Translations under genes and position numbers: made by a program
Assembly (NCBI RefSeq): GCF_000416235.1
Contig: NZ_ATLO01000016.1
Coordinates: forward strand, 1-64,000
Reading direction: 5' to 3'
DNA: 64,000 bases
Source: Pseudomonas sp. CFII64
Lineage (GTDB): Bacteria > Pseudomonadota > Gammaproteobacteria > Pseudomonadales > Pseudomonadaceae
Shown: one piece after another, positions 27,854 through 38,202 of the stretch
How the letters are laid out: each line of letters begins with the position of its first letter
How positions within the stretch are numbered: position 1 is the first letter of the stretch
The notes under the pieces: generated by a model
Told to the model about the DNA's origin: nothing
Seen by the model: the letters and a program-made list of their open reading frames with translations, nothing else
Database searches by the model: none

Positions 27854-29127
27854 TGCGGGGGTTTATCCGTCGAGCCCTCGTTAAGGGCAAAAAGTTCCTG
27901 GGCCATGGCCAGCGCATCGAGGCGACCTTCAGCAGACAGTTTTTTCAGTTGCACGCTGGGTGCATGCAGCAATTTGTTGGTCAGGCCGCGCGCCAGTTGC
28001 ACCAGCACCTCTTCGGCATTGGCACCGTTGGCCAGCATGCGTTGCGCCTTGAGCAGTTCTTCGTCACGCAGGCGTTCGCTCTGCTGGCGATAAGCCCGCA
28101 GCACATCGACCGCAGCCAGTTCGCGCAGGCGAAACATGAATTCGTCAGCGCCGATGGTGACCAGCTGCTCGGCAGCCATCGCCGCGCCCTGACGGCTTTT
28201 CAGGTTTTCGGCGACCACTTCGTGCAAGTCGTCGACGGTGTAAAGGTATACGTCGTCCAGCTCGCCGACTTCCGGCTCGATATCCCGGGGGACGGCGATA
28301 TCGACCATGAAGATTGGCTTGTGCTTGCGCAGCTTGAGCGCGCTTTCCACCGCGCCCTTGCCCAGAATCGGCAACTGGCTGGCGGTTGAGCTGATCACAA
28401 TGTCGCTGTTGACCAGTTCGGCCGGGATATCCGCCAGCAACACCGCGTGGGCACCGAACTCTGCGGCCAGGATGCTTGCGCGCTCCAGCGTGCGGTTGGC
28501 GACCACGATGCGCTTGACGCCCAGGTCGTGCAAATGGCGGGCGACCAGAGTAATGGTCTCCCCGGCGCCAATCAGCAAGGCCTGACTGCGCTGCAAATCG
28601 CTGAAGATCTGCTTGGCCAGGCTGACGGCGGCAAAAGCGACGGATACCGGGTTTTCGCCGATGGCCGTGTCGGTGCGCACCTGTTTGGCGGCACTGAACG
28701 TGGCCTGAAACAGTCGGCCCAGCAGCGGACCGATGGTTCCGGCTTCCCGGGCCACGGCGTAGGCTGATTTCATCTGCCCCAGAATCTGCGGTTCGCCCAA
28801 TACCAGCGAGTCGAGGCCGGATGCGACGCGCATCATGTGGCGCACGGCCGCATCGTCCTCGTGCACATAGGCACTGGCACGCAATTCTTCAAGGCTCAGC
28901 TGGTGATAGTCGGCCAGCCAGGCCAGGATGGATTCGGACGCGAGTTCATCGTGTTCGATGTACAACTCACTGCGGTTGCAGGTCGAGAGGATCGCAGCTT
29001 CGCGGCTGTTGGTGAGGCGGCAGAGCTGCTGCAAGGCCTCAACCAACTGTTCAGGCGTAAATGCCACGCGCTCGCGGACGTCTACCGAGGCAGTCTTATG
29101 GTTAATACCAAGTGCAAGGAAGGCCAT
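27850..29127 (-). CDS. hemA: Glutamyl-tRNA reductase
   Basis: A 425-residue enzyme that reduces Glu-tRNA to glutamate-1-semialdehyde, the first committed step of tetrapyrrole synthesis. The catalytic Cys is in STCNRSELY, and the NADPH-binding domain has [10 protein letters not shown]. The dimerisation helix at the C-terminus is complete. It is the first gene of the five-gene operon and is divergent from the TPR lipoprotein. The shared 226-bp upstream region carries two ATTGTCCTA direct repeats. Confidence 0.97.
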   Translation of the reverse strand: MAFLALGINHKTASVDVRERVAFTPEQLVEALQQLCRLTNSREAAILSTCNRSELYIEHDELASESILAWLADYHQLSLEELRASAYVHEDDAAVRHMMRVASGLDSLVLGEPQILGQMKSAYAVAREAGTIGPLLGRLFQATFSAAKQVRTDTAIGENPVSVAFAAVSLAKQIFSDLQRSQALLIGAGETITLVARHLHDLGVKRIVVANRTLERASILAAEFGAHAVLLADIPAELVNSDIVISSTASQLPILGKGAVESALKLRKHKPIFMVDIAVPRDIEPEVGELDDVYLYTVDDLHEVVAENLKSRQGAAMAAEQLVTIGADEFMFRLRELAAVDVLRAYRQQSERLRDEELLKAQRMLANGANAEEVLVQLARGLTNKLLHAPSVQLKKLSAEGRLDALAMAQELFALNEGSTDKPPQ

Positions 29128-29159
29128 TCAAGGTCGCTGATGGTGACGTGAAGCCGACA

Positions 29160-29209
29160 ATTGTCCTACTTCAATAGATTCAGAACAACCACCGCAGACT
29201 ATTGTCCTA
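29160..29209. promoter_or_regulatory. ATTGTCCTA direct repeats in the hemA upstream region
   Basis: Two identical 9-base words (29160-29168 and 29201-29209) are 41 bases apart, four helical turns, between hemA and the divergent TPR gene. They could be a paired binding site; the factor is unknown. Confidence 0.35.
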
Positions 29210-29353
29210 ATACAGCCGCTGCACAAACGCCTCAAAACGGGACCTGCGGCCTGCAAAAATATGCACATCCAGCAGTTTTCCAACCGGCTGTGGGTTTGCT
29301 TCCAGCCTTGTGTCATGATGCCCAGACCGCAGGTAAGTCGTCCCTTCTTATAT

Positions 29354-31081
29354 ATGAATAGATCCTCCGCGTTATTCCTTGCCCTTGTCTTTCTGAGCGG
29401 CTGCCAGTCAATGGCCCCCGTTGAACCGCAGGTAACGCCTGTGCCGAAGGACACGACTCCAGCGCCTGATGCCAAGCCTCAGGTCTATGGATCGTTCACT
29501 CAGGAAACCTTTGTCAGCCTGATGAGCGCCGAGCTCGCGGGTCAGCGCAATCGTTTCGACATCGCGCTGGACAACTACGTGACCCAGGCGATCAATACCC
29601 AGGATCCGGGTGTTTCTGAGCGCGCGTTCCGGATTGCCGAGTACCTGGGCGCCGATCAGGCTGCACTGGACACCTCGCTGATCTGGGCCAGGAACGACCG
29701 AACCAACCTCGAAGCACAGCGCGCCGCCGCGATCCAGCTGGCCCGCGCCGGTCGCTATGACGACTCCATGGTCTACATGGAAAAAGTCCTTCAGGGTCAG
29801 GGCGACACACACTTCGATTTTCTTGCGCTGTCCGCTTCGGAAACCGATCCCGAGACGCGCAATGCGCTGCTGAAAAGTTTTGACCGGCTGCTCGCCAAAT
29901 ACCCGAGCAACGGCCAGCTGATTTTCGGCAAGGCGCTGCTCCTGCAACAGAACGGCGATGCCGAGAATTCCCTGAAGCTGCTGGAAGACAACCCGCCTAA
30001 AGAAGGTGAAGTTGCGCCGATCCTGCTGCGCGCCCGCCTGCTGCAAAGCATGGATCGCGGCAAGGAAGCGTTGCCGATCCTCGAAAAAAGCATCAAGAAA
30101 TACCCGGACGACAAACGCCTGCGCCTGACTTACGCGCGCATGCTGGTTGAACAGAACCGCATGACGGACGCCAAAGTGCAGTTTTCCAGCCTCGTCCAGC
30201 AATTCCCCGAAGACGACGACCTGCGCTACTCCCTGGCGCTGGTGTGCCTGGAAGCCAAGGCCTGGGACGAAGCGGCTGGCTATCTGGAAGACTTGATCGC
30301 CCGTGGCGCGCATGTCGACTCGGCGCACCTGAATCTGGGGCGCATCCACGAAGAGCGTAACGATCCACAAAGCGCGCTGGCTGAATACGCTCAGGTTGGG
30401 CCCGGCTCCGATTTCCTGCCCGCGCAGCTGCGTCAGGCCGACATCCTGATGAACAACGGCAGCGCCGCCGAAGCCTCCAAGCGTCTGGCCGAAGCCCGCG
30501 AAGCGCAACCCGACTACGCCATTCAGCTGTACCTGATCGAGGCCGAAACCCTGGCCAACAACAATCAGGCCGAACGCGGCTGGCAAGTGTTGAATCAGGC
30601 GCTCAAGCAATACCCGGATGATCTGAACCTGCTGTACACCCGGGCGATGCTGGCCGAGAAGCGCAACGATCTGGCGCAGATGGAAAAAGACCTGCGCACG
30701 ATTCTCAAGCGCGAGCCGGAAAACGTCATGGCCCTGAATGCCCTGGGTTATACCTTGTCGGATCGCACGACTCGCTATGCCGAGGCCAAGGAACTGATCG
30801 AAAAAGCTCATACCCTGAACCCGGACGACCCGGCCGTGCTCGATAGCCTGGGCTGGGTGAACTACCGCCTGGGCAACCTGGACGCGGCTGAACGTTACCT
30901 GCGCCTGGCTTTGGAACGCTTCCCGGACCACGAAGTCGCCGCCCACCTTGGCGAAGTGCTGTGGGCCAAAGGCGAGCAGCGCGAAGCCCGTAAAATCTGG
31001 GGCAAAGCCCTGGAGCAACAACCTGACAGCCCTATTTTGCGCAGCACCATGAAGCGCCTGACCGGATCCGAGACTCTTTAA
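29354..31081 (+). CDS. TPR-repeat lipoprotein (PA4667-like)
   Basis: A 575-residue secreted lipoprotein. The signal peptide ends in a lipobox (VFLSGC, Cys about residue 16), and the rest is a chain of tetratricopeptide-like helix pairs, clearest at the C-terminus ([30 protein letters not shown]). Such proteins scaffold envelope complexes; the partner is unknown. The start at 29354 places the signal peptide first, although its ribosome site is weak. It leads the run TPR-lolB-ispE, with 4 bases to lolB. Confidence 0.88.
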   Translation: MNRSSALFLALVFLSGCQSMAPVEPQVTPVPKDTTPAPDAKPQVYGSFTQETFVSLMSAELAGQRNRFDIALDNYVTQAINTQDPGVSERAFRIAEYLGADQAALDTSLIWARNDRTNLEAQRAAAIQLARAGRYDDSMVYMEKVLQGQGDTHFDFLALSASETDPETRNALLKSFDRLLAKYPSNGQLIFGKALLLQQNGDAENSLKLLEDNPPKEGEVAPILLRARLLQSMDRGKEALPILEKSIKKYPDDKRLRLTYARMLVEQNRMTDAKVQFSSLVQQFPEDDDLRYSLALVCLEAKAWDEAAGYLEDLIARGAHVDSAHLNLGRIHEERNDPQSALAEYAQVGPGSDFLPAQLRQADILMNNGSAAEASKRLAEAREAQPDYAIQLYLIEAETLANNNQAERGWQVLNQALKQYPDDLNLLYTRAMLAEKRNDLAQMEKDLRTILKREPENVMALNALGYTLSDRTTRYAEAKELIEKAHTLNPDDPAVLDSLGWVNYRLGNLDAAERYLRLALERFPDHEVAAHLGEVLWAKGEQREARKIWGKALEQQPDSPILRSTMKRLTGSETL

Positions 31082-31085
31082 TTCT

Positions 31086-31703
31086 ATGTTTTTGCGCCAC
31101 GTAATCGTCTTCAGCCTCATCGCCCTGCTCGCCGGCTGCGCCGGTATTTCCTCCCGTGAAGCCCTGGAGGGCAAGGGAGATCCAGCGCAATGGCGCCAGC
31201 ACAAACAGCAACTGAGCAGCCTTGATGGCTGGCAGATAAACGGCAAGGTCGGCATCCGCGCACCCAAGGATTCTGGCAGCGGCACGCTGTTCTGGCTGCA
31301 ACGTCAGGATTACTACGACATTCGCCTGTCCGGCCCGCTGGGACGTGGCGCAGCTCGCCTGACTGGCCGCCCTGGCGCCGTCAGCCTGGAAGTGGCCAAC
31401 CAGGGCCGCTACGAATCGGCGGACCCGGAAACCCTCTTGCAGGATCAACTGGGCTGGAAATTGCCGGTCTCGCATCTGGTCTGGTGGGTACGCGGCCTGC
31501 CCGCGCCTGACAGCAAAAGTCGTCTGCAACTGGATGGCGACAGCCGTTTGGCCAGCCTCGAACAGGACGGCTGGCAGGTTGAATACCTGAGCTACGTCGA
31601 ACAGAACGGCTACTGGCTGCCCGAACGCGTCAAATTGCATGGTCAGGACCTCGATGTCACGCTGGTGATCAAGGACTGGCAGCCGCGCAAACTGGGGCAA
31701 TAA
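31086..31703 (+). CDS. lolB: Outer-membrane lipoprotein receptor LolB
   Basis: A 205-residue lipoprotein that accepts lipoproteins from LolA and inserts them in the outer membrane. The lipobox LLAGC gives Cys at about residue 18; [26 protein letters not shown] and [10 protein letters not shown] are family segments of the beta-sheet half-barrel. It sits between the TPR lipoprotein and ispE, the usual lolB-ispE arrangement. Confidence 0.95.
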   Translation: MFLRHVIVFSLIALLAGCAGISSREALEGKGDPAQWRQHKQQLSSLDGWQINGKVGIRAPKDSGSGTLFWLQRQDYYDIRLSGPLGRGAARLTGRPGAVSLEVANQGRYESADPETLLQDQLGWKLPVSHLVWWVRGLPAPDSKSRLQLDGDSRLASLEQDGWQVEYLSYVEQNGYWLPERVKLHGQDLDVTLVIKDWQPRKLGQ

Positions 31704-31705
31704 AC

Positions 31706-32557
31706 ATGAGCGCACCCCGCCTGACCTTGCCCGCCCCGGCAAAACTGAACCTGATGCTGCACATTCTTGGCCGTCGCCCTGACGGCTACCATGAACTGCA
31801 AACCCTTTTTCAGTTTCTCGATTACGGCGACGAGCTCAGCTTCGCCGTTCGGCAAGACGGCGAAATTTGCCTGCAAACCGACGTTCCCGGTGTCCCCCAC
31901 GACAGCAACCTGATCGTCAAGGCCGCCCGCGCGCTGCAAAAACAATCCGGCTGCACCCTCGGCATGGACATCTGGCTGGAAAAACGCCTGCCCATGGGCG
32001 GCGGAATCGGCGGCGGAAGCTCCGATGCCGCGACGACACTGCTCGGCTTGAATCATTTGTGGAGGCTGGACTGGGACGAAGACCGGCTCGCTGCACTGGG
32101 CCTGACGCTGGGCGCGGACGTGCCGGTTTTCGTGCGTGGACACGCCGCATTTGCTGAGGGTGTGGGCGAAAAACTCACTCCCGTAGACCCCGAAGAACCG
32201 TGGTATCTGGTGCTCGTGCCGCAAGTATCTGTAAGTACAGCAGAAATTTTTTCAGATCCGCTGTTGACACGTAACACTCCTCCCATTAAAGTGCGCCCCG
32301 TTCCCAAGGGAAACAGTCGAAATGACTGCTTACCGGTTGTAGCAAGGCGTTATCCAGCTGTACGTAACGCTTTGAATTTGTTAGGTAATTTTACCGAAGC
32401 AAAATTAACCGGAACTGGAAGTTGTGTGTTTGGGGCCTTCCCAAACAAAGCTGAAGCTGATAAAGTCTCGGCCCTTCTGACAGAGACCCTTACAGGGTTT
32501 GTAGCAAAGGGAAGCAACGTTTCGATGTTGCATCGCAAGCTGCAGGACCTGCTCTAA
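31706..32557 (+). CDS. ispE: 4-diphosphocytidyl-2-C-methyl-D-erythritol kinase
   Basis: A 283-residue GHMP kinase of the non-mevalonate isoprenoid pathway, phosphorylating CDP-methylerythritol. The ATP-binding glycine loop is [17 protein letters not shown], the N-terminus [21 protein letters not shown], and the C-terminal [10 protein letters not shown] is typical. From about 32225 the codons become AT-rich and unlike the first half, although the protein still reads as normal IspE. A sigma-70 promoter with a GC-rich discriminator lies inside this part. Confidence 0.95.
   Translation: MSAPRLTLPAPAKLNLMLHILGRRPDGYHELQTLFQFLDYGDELSFAVRQDGEICLQTDVPGVPHDSNLIVKAARALQKQSGCTLGMDIWLEKRLPMGGGIGGGSSDAATTLLGLNHLWRLDWDEDRLAALGLTLGADVPVFVRGHAAFAEGVGEKLTPVDPEEPWYLVLVPQVSVSTAEIFSDPLLTRNTPPIKVRPVPKGNSRNDCLPVVARRYPAVRNALNLLGNFTEAKLTGTGSCVFGAFPNKAEADKVSALLTETLTGFVAKGSNVSMLHRKLQDLL
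32264..32292 (+). promoter_or_regulatory. Internal promoter within ispE, probably for tRNA-Gln and prs
   Basis: TTGACA (exact consensus), a 17-base spacer and TAAAGT, followed by the GC-rich discriminator GCGCCCC. The layout matches the tRNA-Met promoter at 48714. It lies about 300 bases upstream of the tRNA-Gln 5' end, in the AT-rich 3' part of ispE. Confidence 0.65.
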
Positions 32558-32594
32558 AAGGAACCGAGTACTGGGTACTCGATGCAACAAATAC

Positions 32595-32669
32595 AGGGGC
32601 GTCGCCAAGCGGTAAGGCAGCAGGTTTTGATCCTGCCATGCGTTGGTTCGAATCCAGCCGCCCCTGCCA
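32595..32669 (+). tRNA. tRNA-Gln (TTG anticodon)
   Basis: A 75-base cloverleaf with acceptor stem AGGGGCG / CGCCCCT, anticodon TTG at 32627-32629 in the loop TTTTGAT, the T-arm GGTTCGAATCC, and encoded CCA. A perfect small hairpin (CGAGTAC-TGG-GTACTCG, 32565-32581) precedes it and may guide 5' processing. Confidence 0.97.
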
Positions 32670-32714
32670 TTTTCTATACTCATCCAGGTTACCCTCAGCC
32701 TCTAGGTACTGCGC

Positions 32715-33656
32715 GTGTCCAAGATGATGGTCTTTACGGGGAACGCTAACCCCGATCTGGCTCGACGTGTCGTACGTCAGCTGCATATCCCACTAGGTGA
32801 TGTCTCCGTCGGTAAATTTTCCGATGGCGAGATTTCTACTGAGATCAATGAAAACGTCCGCGGTAAAGACGTCTTCATCATTCAGCCGACTTGCGCACCG
32901 ACCAACGATAACCTGATGGAACTCGTCGTGATGGCTGATGCCTTCCGCCGCTCCTCAGCGTCTCGAATCACTGCGGTGATTCCTTACTTTGGTTATGCCC
33001 GTCAGGATCGCCGTCCGCGTTCCGCACGTGTGGCTATCAGCGCGAAAGTCGTTGCTGACATGCTTACCGTGGTCGGGATCGATCGTGTTCTCACGGTTGA
33101 TCTGCATGCTGACCAAATCCAGGGTTTCTTCGATATTCCGGTAGATAACATCTACGGCTCCCCCGTTCTGGTGGATGACATTGAAGATCAACGCTTCGAA
33201 AACCTGATGATTGTTTCCCCGGATATCGGTGGCGTCGTGCGTGCACGTGCCGTTGCCAAATCCCTGGGCGTAGATCTCGGGATCATCGACAAGCGCCGTG
33301 AGAAAGCCAATCACTCTGAAGTGATGCATATCATCGGTGATGTCGAAGGGCGTACCTGTATTCTGGTCGATGACATGGTCGATACCGCCGGCACCTTGTG
33401 CCACGCGGCTAAAGCCTTGAAAGAGCATGGCGCTGCCAAAGTCTTTGCCTACTGCACACACCCTGTGCTGTCGGGTCGGGCGATCGAAAACATTGAAAAT
33501 TCCGTGCTGGACGAACTGGTGGTAACCAATACCATTCCGTTGTCCGCTGCAGCACAGGCCTGTAGCCGTATCCGTCAACTGGATATTGCTCCGGTAGTCG
33601 CCGAGGCGGTCCGCCGCATCAGCAACGAAGAATCGATCAGCGCGATGTTCCGCTAG
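32715..33656 (+). CDS. prs: Ribose-phosphate pyrophosphokinase
   Basis: A 313-residue enzyme making PRPP from ribose-5-phosphate and ATP, feeding nucleotide, His and Trp synthesis and the hpt/upp enzymes of this window. [13 protein letters not shown], the FSDGE segment, and the PRPP loop [14 protein letters not shown] are diagnostic. The start is GTG at 32715 (MSKMMVF by homology); an ATG three codons later is the alternative. It follows tRNA-Gln closely and precedes rplY. Confidence 0.97.
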   Translation: MSKMMVFTGNANPDLARRVVRQLHIPLGDVSVGKFSDGEISTEINENVRGKDVFIIQPTCAPTNDNLMELVVMADAFRRSSASRITAVIPYFGYARQDRRPRSARVAISAKVVADMLTVVGIDRVLTVDLHADQIQGFFDIPVDNIYGSPVLVDDIEDQRFENLMIVSPDIGGVVRARAVAKSLGVDLGIIDKRREKANHSEVMHIIGDVEGRTCILVDDMVDTAGTLCHAAKALKEHGAAKVFAYCTHPVLSGRAIENIENSVLDELVVTNTIPLSAAAQACSRIRQLDIAPVVAEAVRRISNEESISAMFR

Positions 33657-33772
33657 GCTTAGCCCGGCAGATATCTCGTTGACGAAAAGCGCCCCGCCCT
33701 GACATTCGGTCCATACCGTCTTAGCGCTGGTCGCAAACGCGAAGACGAATGTGGTTAATTTGGAGAAACAAC

Positions 33773-34381
33773 ATGAACGATTTTACTTTGAATGCTGAAC
33801 TGCGTTCCGACCTGGGGAAAGGTGCGAGCCGCCGCCTGCGTCGTCTCGCAAGCCTGGTTCCAGCTGTAGTTTACGGTGGCGAAAAAGCCCCTGAGTCCAT
33901 CAGCATGCTGGCTAAAGAAGTTGCCAAGCTGCTGGAAAATGAAGCTTCGTACAGCCACATCATCGAGCTGAACATTGCTGGCAAAAAGCAAAACGTCATC
34001 ATCAAAGCTCTGCAACGTCACCCGGCCAAAGGCCACGTGATGCACGCTGACTTCGTACGCGTTGTAGCTGGCCAGAAACTGACCGCTATCGTGCCTGTAC
34101 ACTTTGTTGGTGAAGACGCTCCGGTCAAGAAAGGCGGCGAAGTTTCGCACGTGACTTCCGAACTGGAAGTAACCTGCCTGCCGAAAGATCTGCCTGAGTT
34201 CATCGAAGTAGACGTGTCTGCTCTGGAAATCGGTTCGATCATTCACTTGTCCGACCTGAAAGCGCCTAAAGGCGTTGAGTTCGTGGCACTGGCGCACGGT
34301 AACGACCTGGCTGTTGCCAACGTTCACGCTCCACGCGTTGCACCGACCGAAGACGCAGCAGAAGAAGGCGCTGCCGAGTAA
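33773..34381 (+). CDS. rplY: 50S ribosomal protein L25/general stress protein Ctc
   Basis: A 202-residue long form of L25, which binds 5S rRNA: an N-terminal L25 domain ([19 protein letters not shown]) and the C-terminal TL5/Ctc beta domain ([16 protein letters not shown]). A GGAG precedes the ATG at 33773; an 8-residue extension is rejected. Codons are those of highly expressed genes. It lies between prs and pth in the conserved order. Confidence 0.96.
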   Translation: MNDFTLNAELRSDLGKGASRRLRRLASLVPAVVYGGEKAPESISMLAKEVAKLLENEASYSHIIELNIAGKKQNVIIKALQRHPAKGHVMHADFVRVVAGQKLTAIVPVHFVGEDAPVKKGGEVSHVTSELEVTCLPKDLPEFIEVDVSALEIGSIIHLSDLKAPKGVEFVALAHGNDLAVANVHAPRVAPTEDAAEEGAAE

Positions 34382-34545
34382 TTCATTACTGGGTATCGCC
34401 GGAGTTGCTCGGCAAGCATCGTGAAAGACAGCAGGCAAATCGGGCAGGATCGCGGAGTTTACATCATGGTAAATGAGCAGTTTTTGTCCCCGTTTGCCGC
34501 TGTCAGCAGCGGTGTTATCCACAGCTCAAAAGAAGGGCCCCTGTC

Positions 34546-35130
34546 GTGACTGCCATACAACTGATCGTTGGCCTGGGAAATCCAGGCGCTGAATACGAAC
34601 AGACCCGGCATAACGCAGGGGCTCTTTTTGTTGAACGTATCGCCGACGCGCAACGAGTCAGTCTCGTCGCCGAGCGCAAATTTTTTGGCCTGACCGGGCG
34701 CTTCAGTCACCAGGGTCAGGATATTCGTCTGTTGATCCCCACCACGTTCATGAACCGCAGCGGCCAGTCCGTCGCGGCACTCGCCGGCTTCTATCGTATT
34801 CCGGCCGAAGCGATCCTGGTGGCCCACGACGAACTTGATCTGCCTCCGGGCGTTGCCAAGCTCAAGCAGGGCGGCGGCCATGGCGGTCATAACGGGCTGC
34901 GCGACATCATTGCGCAGCTCGGCAATCAGAACACCTTTCACCGCCTGCGGCTTGGCATCGGCCACCCGGGCGACGCCAGTAAGGTCTCCGGTTTTGTCCT
35001 GGGTCGAGCGCCTCGCGCCGAACAGGAAAAACTGGACGCCAGTATCGACTTTGCCCTCGGCGTGCTGCCGGATATCTTCGCCGGGGAATGGAACCGAGCG
35101 ATGAAAAACCTGCACAGCCAGAAGGCCTGA
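34546..35130 (+). CDS. pth: Peptidyl-tRNA hydrolase
   Basis: A 194-residue esterase that frees tRNA from peptidyl-tRNA after drop-off. It has the signatures [20 protein letters not shown] with the catalytic His, [10 protein letters not shown], and [13 protein letters not shown]. It starts at GTG (34546) with AGAAGG upstream. It is followed after 21 bases by ychF. Confidence 0.97.
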   Translation: MTAIQLIVGLGNPGAEYEQTRHNAGALFVERIADAQRVSLVAERKFFGLTGRFSHQGQDIRLLIPTTFMNRSGQSVAALAGFYRIPAEAILVAHDELDLPPGVAKLKQGGGHGGHNGLRDIIAQLGNQNTFHRLRLGIGHPGDASKVSGFVLGRAPRAEQEKLDASIDFALGVLPDIFAGEWNRAMKNLHSQKA

Positions 35131-35151
35131 CATCACTCGAGGGGAAACATC

Positions 35152-36252
35152 ATGGGCTTCAATTGCGGCATCGTCGGCCTGCCCAACGTCGGCAAATCCA
35201 CTCTGTTCAACGCCCTGACCAAGTCCGGGATTGCAGCAGAGAACTTCCCCTTCTGCACCATCGAGCCGAACACCGGGATCGTGCCTATGCCCGATCCGCG
35301 TCTGGCGGCATTGGCGGCCATCGTTAACCCGAAGCGCATCCTGCCGACCACCATGGAATTCGTCGACATTGCCGGCCTGGTGGCCGGTGCGTCCAAAGGC
35401 GAAGGCCTGGGCAACAAGTTCCTGGCCAACATCCGCGAGACCGATGCCATCGCTCACGTGGTGCGCTGCTTTGAAGACGAAAACGTGATCCACGTTTCCA
35501 ACAGCGTCGATCCAAAGCGCGACATCGAAATCATCGACCTGGAACTGATCTTCGCCGACCTCGACAGCTGCGAAAAACAGCTGCAGAAAGTGACGCGCAA
35601 CGCCAAGGGCGGCGACAAGGATGCAGTGGTCCAGAAAGGCCTGCTTGAGCAGTTGATCGCTCACTTCACCGAAGGCAAGCCCGCGCGCACCTTGATGAAG
35701 ACCATGCACGCCGACGACAAGGCCGTGGTGCGTGGCTTCCATCTGCTGACCACCAAGCCGGTCATGTACATTGCCAACGTCGCGGAAGACGGCTTCGAGA
35801 ACAACCCGCTGCTGGACATCGTGCGCGCCATCGCCGAAGAAGAAGGCGCAATGCTGGTGCCGGTCTGCAACAAGATCGAAGCCGAAATCGCCGAGCTTGA
35901 TGACGGCGAAGAGAAGGACATGTTCCTCGAAGCCCTGGGCCTCGAAGAACCCGGCCTGAACCGCGTAATCCGCGCCGGCTACGAAATGCTGCACTTGCAG
36001 ACTTACTTCACCGCTGGCGTCGAAGAAGTCCGCGCCTGGACCGTCCGCGTCGGTGCCACCGCGCCACAGGCCGCTGGCGTGATCCACACCGACTTCGAAA
36101 AAGGCTTCATCCGCGCCGAGTGCATCGCCTACAACGACTTCATCCAGTACAAGGGCGAAGCCGGTGCCAAGGAAGCAGGCAAATGGCGTCTGGAAGGCAA
36201 GGACTACATCGTCAAGGACGGCGACGTGTTGCACTTCCGTTTCAACGTCTAA
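35152..36252 (+). CDS. ychF: Redox-regulated ATPase YchF
   Basis: A 366-residue Obg-family P-loop protein that hydrolyses ATP and associates with ribosomes. The Walker A is GLPNVGKST, and the family N-terminus [15 protein letters not shown] and C-terminal TGS-like domain ([32 protein letters not shown]) are complete. A GAGGGG ribosome site precedes the ATG. It ends the core run and is followed by a terminator. Confidence 0.97.
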   Translation: MGFNCGIVGLPNVGKSTLFNALTKSGIAAENFPFCTIEPNTGIVPMPDPRLAALAAIVNPKRILPTTMEFVDIAGLVAGASKGEGLGNKFLANIRETDAIAHVVRCFEDENVIHVSNSVDPKRDIEIIDLELIFADLDSCEKQLQKVTRNAKGGDKDAVVQKGLLEQLIAHFTEGKPARTLMKTMHADDKAVVRGFHLLTTKPVMYIANVAEDGFENNPLLDIVRAIAEEEGAMLVPVCNKIEAEIAELDDGEEKDMFLEALGLEEPGLNRVIRAGYEMLHLQTYFTAGVEEVRAWTVRVGATAPQAAGVIHTDFEKGFIRAECIAYNDFIQYKGEAGAKEAGKWRLEGKDYIVKDGDVLHFRFNV

Positions 36253-36312
36253 CCAGCGAGCAGTATTTCTGTAAATCCCAAGGGATTGCACAGAGCCCTG
36301 ACGAAGATCTCA

Positions 36313-36336
36313 GAAGCCCCGTATATCGGGGCTTTT
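36313..36336 (+). terminator. Rho-independent terminator after ychF
   Basis: The stem AAGCCCCG / CGGGGCTT with a short TATAT loop is followed by a T run. Confidence 0.85.
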
Positions 36337-36468
36337 GCGTTTCAGAGCAGTAATCGTCTGACCAACACACTTTCTTGATAACCGCGTTTAGGACTATGGT
36401 AAGGATCCGTTCAAGCAGCTGGCCCGGCATCGGGTTATTGCCGATCACCGTTGAAGAAGGATGCTTCC

Positions 36469-37098
36469 ATGTTAGGCATAGTCCAGTTTCCGTTGTTCGT
36501 ATTAGCCGTCATGGCCCTCAATGCAACGCCAGGGCCAGATGTCGCTTATGTCGCGGGCCAAAGTATGGTGCATGGCCGGCGCGCAGGCATTCTTTCCGCC
36601 TTGGGCGTTGCCTTGGGCGGATGCCTGCACACGATTTGTTGTGCGGTCGGGCTCACAGCCCTGCTGGCGGCTTCACCTTCAGCGTTCATCGCGATCAAGT
36701 ACCTGGGTGCCCTATACCTCATCTACCTGGGGGTGCGGACACTCTTCACAAAAGCCACGCCGGGCCACCTTCGTACTGCGACTCCCCGGCTAAACCAGAG
36801 GGCGCTGTTGTTTCGAGGTTTCCTGACGAATGCGTCGAACCCCAAAGTCCTGCTGTTTTACGTCGCATTCTTTCCGCAATTTGTTACGCCCGACAGCGTC
36901 GACAAAACGGCGGCGTTCCTGGTGCTCGGTGCAGTGTTCGTTTTCCTGGGGCTGGTCAATGACATTGCCGTCGCATGGTTAGCCGCGAAAGCCGCACGTG
37001 CGGTCGGCGGTCGACCGCAGGTCAGGCAGTGGATTGATAGAGTGATCGGTATCACCTTCATCGGGCTGGGCGTGCGACTCGCGCTGACTCACAAGTAA
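36469..37098 (+). CDS. LysE/RhtB family exporter
   Basis: A 209-residue inner-membrane exporter with about six hydrophobic segments and the LysE/RhtB signature ATPGPDVAYVAGQSM near the N-terminus and NPKVLLFYVAFFPQF in the middle. The family exports amino acids or their analogues; the substrate cannot be told. AAGGA lies 7 bases before the ATG at 36469; an upstream TTG overlaps that site and is rejected. It is convergent with the LysR gene at 37150. Confidence 0.9.
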   Translation: MLGIVQFPLFVLAVMALNATPGPDVAYVAGQSMVHGRRAGILSALGVALGGCLHTICCAVGLTALLAASPSAFIAIKYLGALYLIYLGVRTLFTKATPGHLRTATPRLNQRALLFRGFLTNASNPKVLLFYVAFFPQFVTPDSVDKTAAFLVLGAVFVFLGLVNDIAVAWLAAKAARAVGGRPQVRQWIDRVIGITFIGLGVRLALTHK

Positions 37099-37117
37099 AC
37101 AAAAATGTGCAGGAATT

Positions 37118-37144
37118 GCCGCCCAGGCCACAAGCGGGCGGCGC
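37118..37144. terminator. Possible bidirectional hairpin between the LysE-type and LysR genes
   Basis: GCCGCCC / GGGCGGC around an 11-base loop in a 51-bp convergent gap. No T run follows, so intrinsic termination is uncertain. Confidence 0.4.
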
Positions 37145-37149
37145 ACAAC

Positions 37150-38058
37150 TCACTGCTTCTGAAACGCGGTCATTTCCTGCATCAGTTGATTCAACAGACG
37201 ACTCGAACCCACGCTGAGTTGCCTGCCCAGCCGGCTGATGAGATGCACCTGAGAGTTGCTGAACACCTCGGATTCCAGCGGCAGCGCTCGCAGCTTGCCA
37301 CTTTCCAGTTCATCGACCATGACGAAGGTCGGCAGCAAGGTGACGCCGCCCTGCATGGCGAAGCGCTTGAGCATGGCGAAGGTGTTGCAGGTCAGGGTTG
37401 GAATCAGCGAAACCCCGGACTGCTGCTCGGCCTGAGTGAGAATCTGGCGAATCCCGTAGGACACGCCAAGCAATCCCAGGCGATAAGTGTCCAGGCCCTT
37501 GAGCGGCAGCGGGCCCTGCACCTGCGCGAGGGGATGATCGGGGCTGACGGCCACGCAAACCGGCTGCTTCTGATGGGCGTGTGAACGGATTTTCGGGTCG
37601 GTCGGCGGATTGAACACCAGGCCGATATGCGCCTCGTCTTCCACAACCTGGCGGATCACTTCGTTGGTGCCACAGACGTTCACTTGCAGTTCGACCTTGG
37701 GGTAAAGCGTCGAGAATTTCGCCAGCGGTTCAGCCAGCCCATCGATGAAACCCTCGCCGATTGCCAGGATCACCGAGCCGCTTTGCAACCCGCGCAAGGC
37801 TTGCAGCGATTCGAGTAGAACTTCCTGCTGCGACAGGCGCTGGCGGTAATAGCCCAACACCTTTTCGCCCGCCTCCGTTGGTTTCACGCCGCGTCGATGC
37901 CGCTCCAGCAATGGCGTGCCCAGCTCGTGTTCGAGTTGCGCGATCTGGCGGCTGACCGCTGAAGGCGCCACGTCGAGAAAGTCCGCCGCGCCGCGCACGC
38001 TGCCCAAACGCACCGCTTCGAAGAAATACAGGATGCGTCGATCTTGAACCAGACTCAT
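37150..38058 (-). CDS. LysR family transcriptional regulator
   Basis: A 302-residue regulator with an N-terminal winged helix (FFEAVRLGSVRGAADFLDVAPS) and a C-terminal periplasmic-protein-like effector domain (VILAIGEGFIDGLAEPL, GVTLLPTFVMVDEL). An AGGTGG precedes the ATG at 38058. It is divergent from the dehydrogenase/ALDH/M20 genes and probably controls them. A perfect GTTGCG-N5-CGCAAC repeat lies 11 bases upstream of its start. Confidence 0.92.
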   Translation of the reverse strand: MSLVQDRRILYFFEAVRLGSVRGAADFLDVAPSAVSRQIAQLEHELGTPLLERHRRGVKPTEAGEKVLGYYRQRLSQQEVLLESLQALRGLQSGSVILAIGEGFIDGLAEPLAKFSTLYPKVELQVNVCGTNEVIRQVVEDEAHIGLVFNPPTDPKIRSHAHQKQPVCVAVSPDHPLAQVQGPLPLKGLDTYRLGLLGVSYGIRQILTQAEQQSGVSLIPTLTCNTFAMLKRFAMQGGVTLLPTFVMVDELESGKLRALPLESEVFSNSQVHLISRLGRQLSVGSSRLLNQLMQEMTAFQKQ

Positions 38059-38068
38059 AACCACCTGC

Positions 38069-38085
38069 GTTGCGCTGAACGCAAC
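38069..38085. promoter_or_regulatory. Candidate LysR operator
   Basis: A perfect 6-bp inverted repeat GTTGCG-CTGAA-CGCAAC, containing a T-N11-A core, lies in the divergent region between the LysR gene and the dehydrogenase gene. Confidence 0.5.
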
Positions 38086-38202
38086 AAAAATGAATTTAGC
38101 GATTATTGCTGCGTGGGCAGACCGATGTCCATACTCGAGCCATCCGCAATTAAAACTGAACGTGCGGCCTTGCGTGCCAAACAGCTGAGCGAGCATTTCG
38201 AG

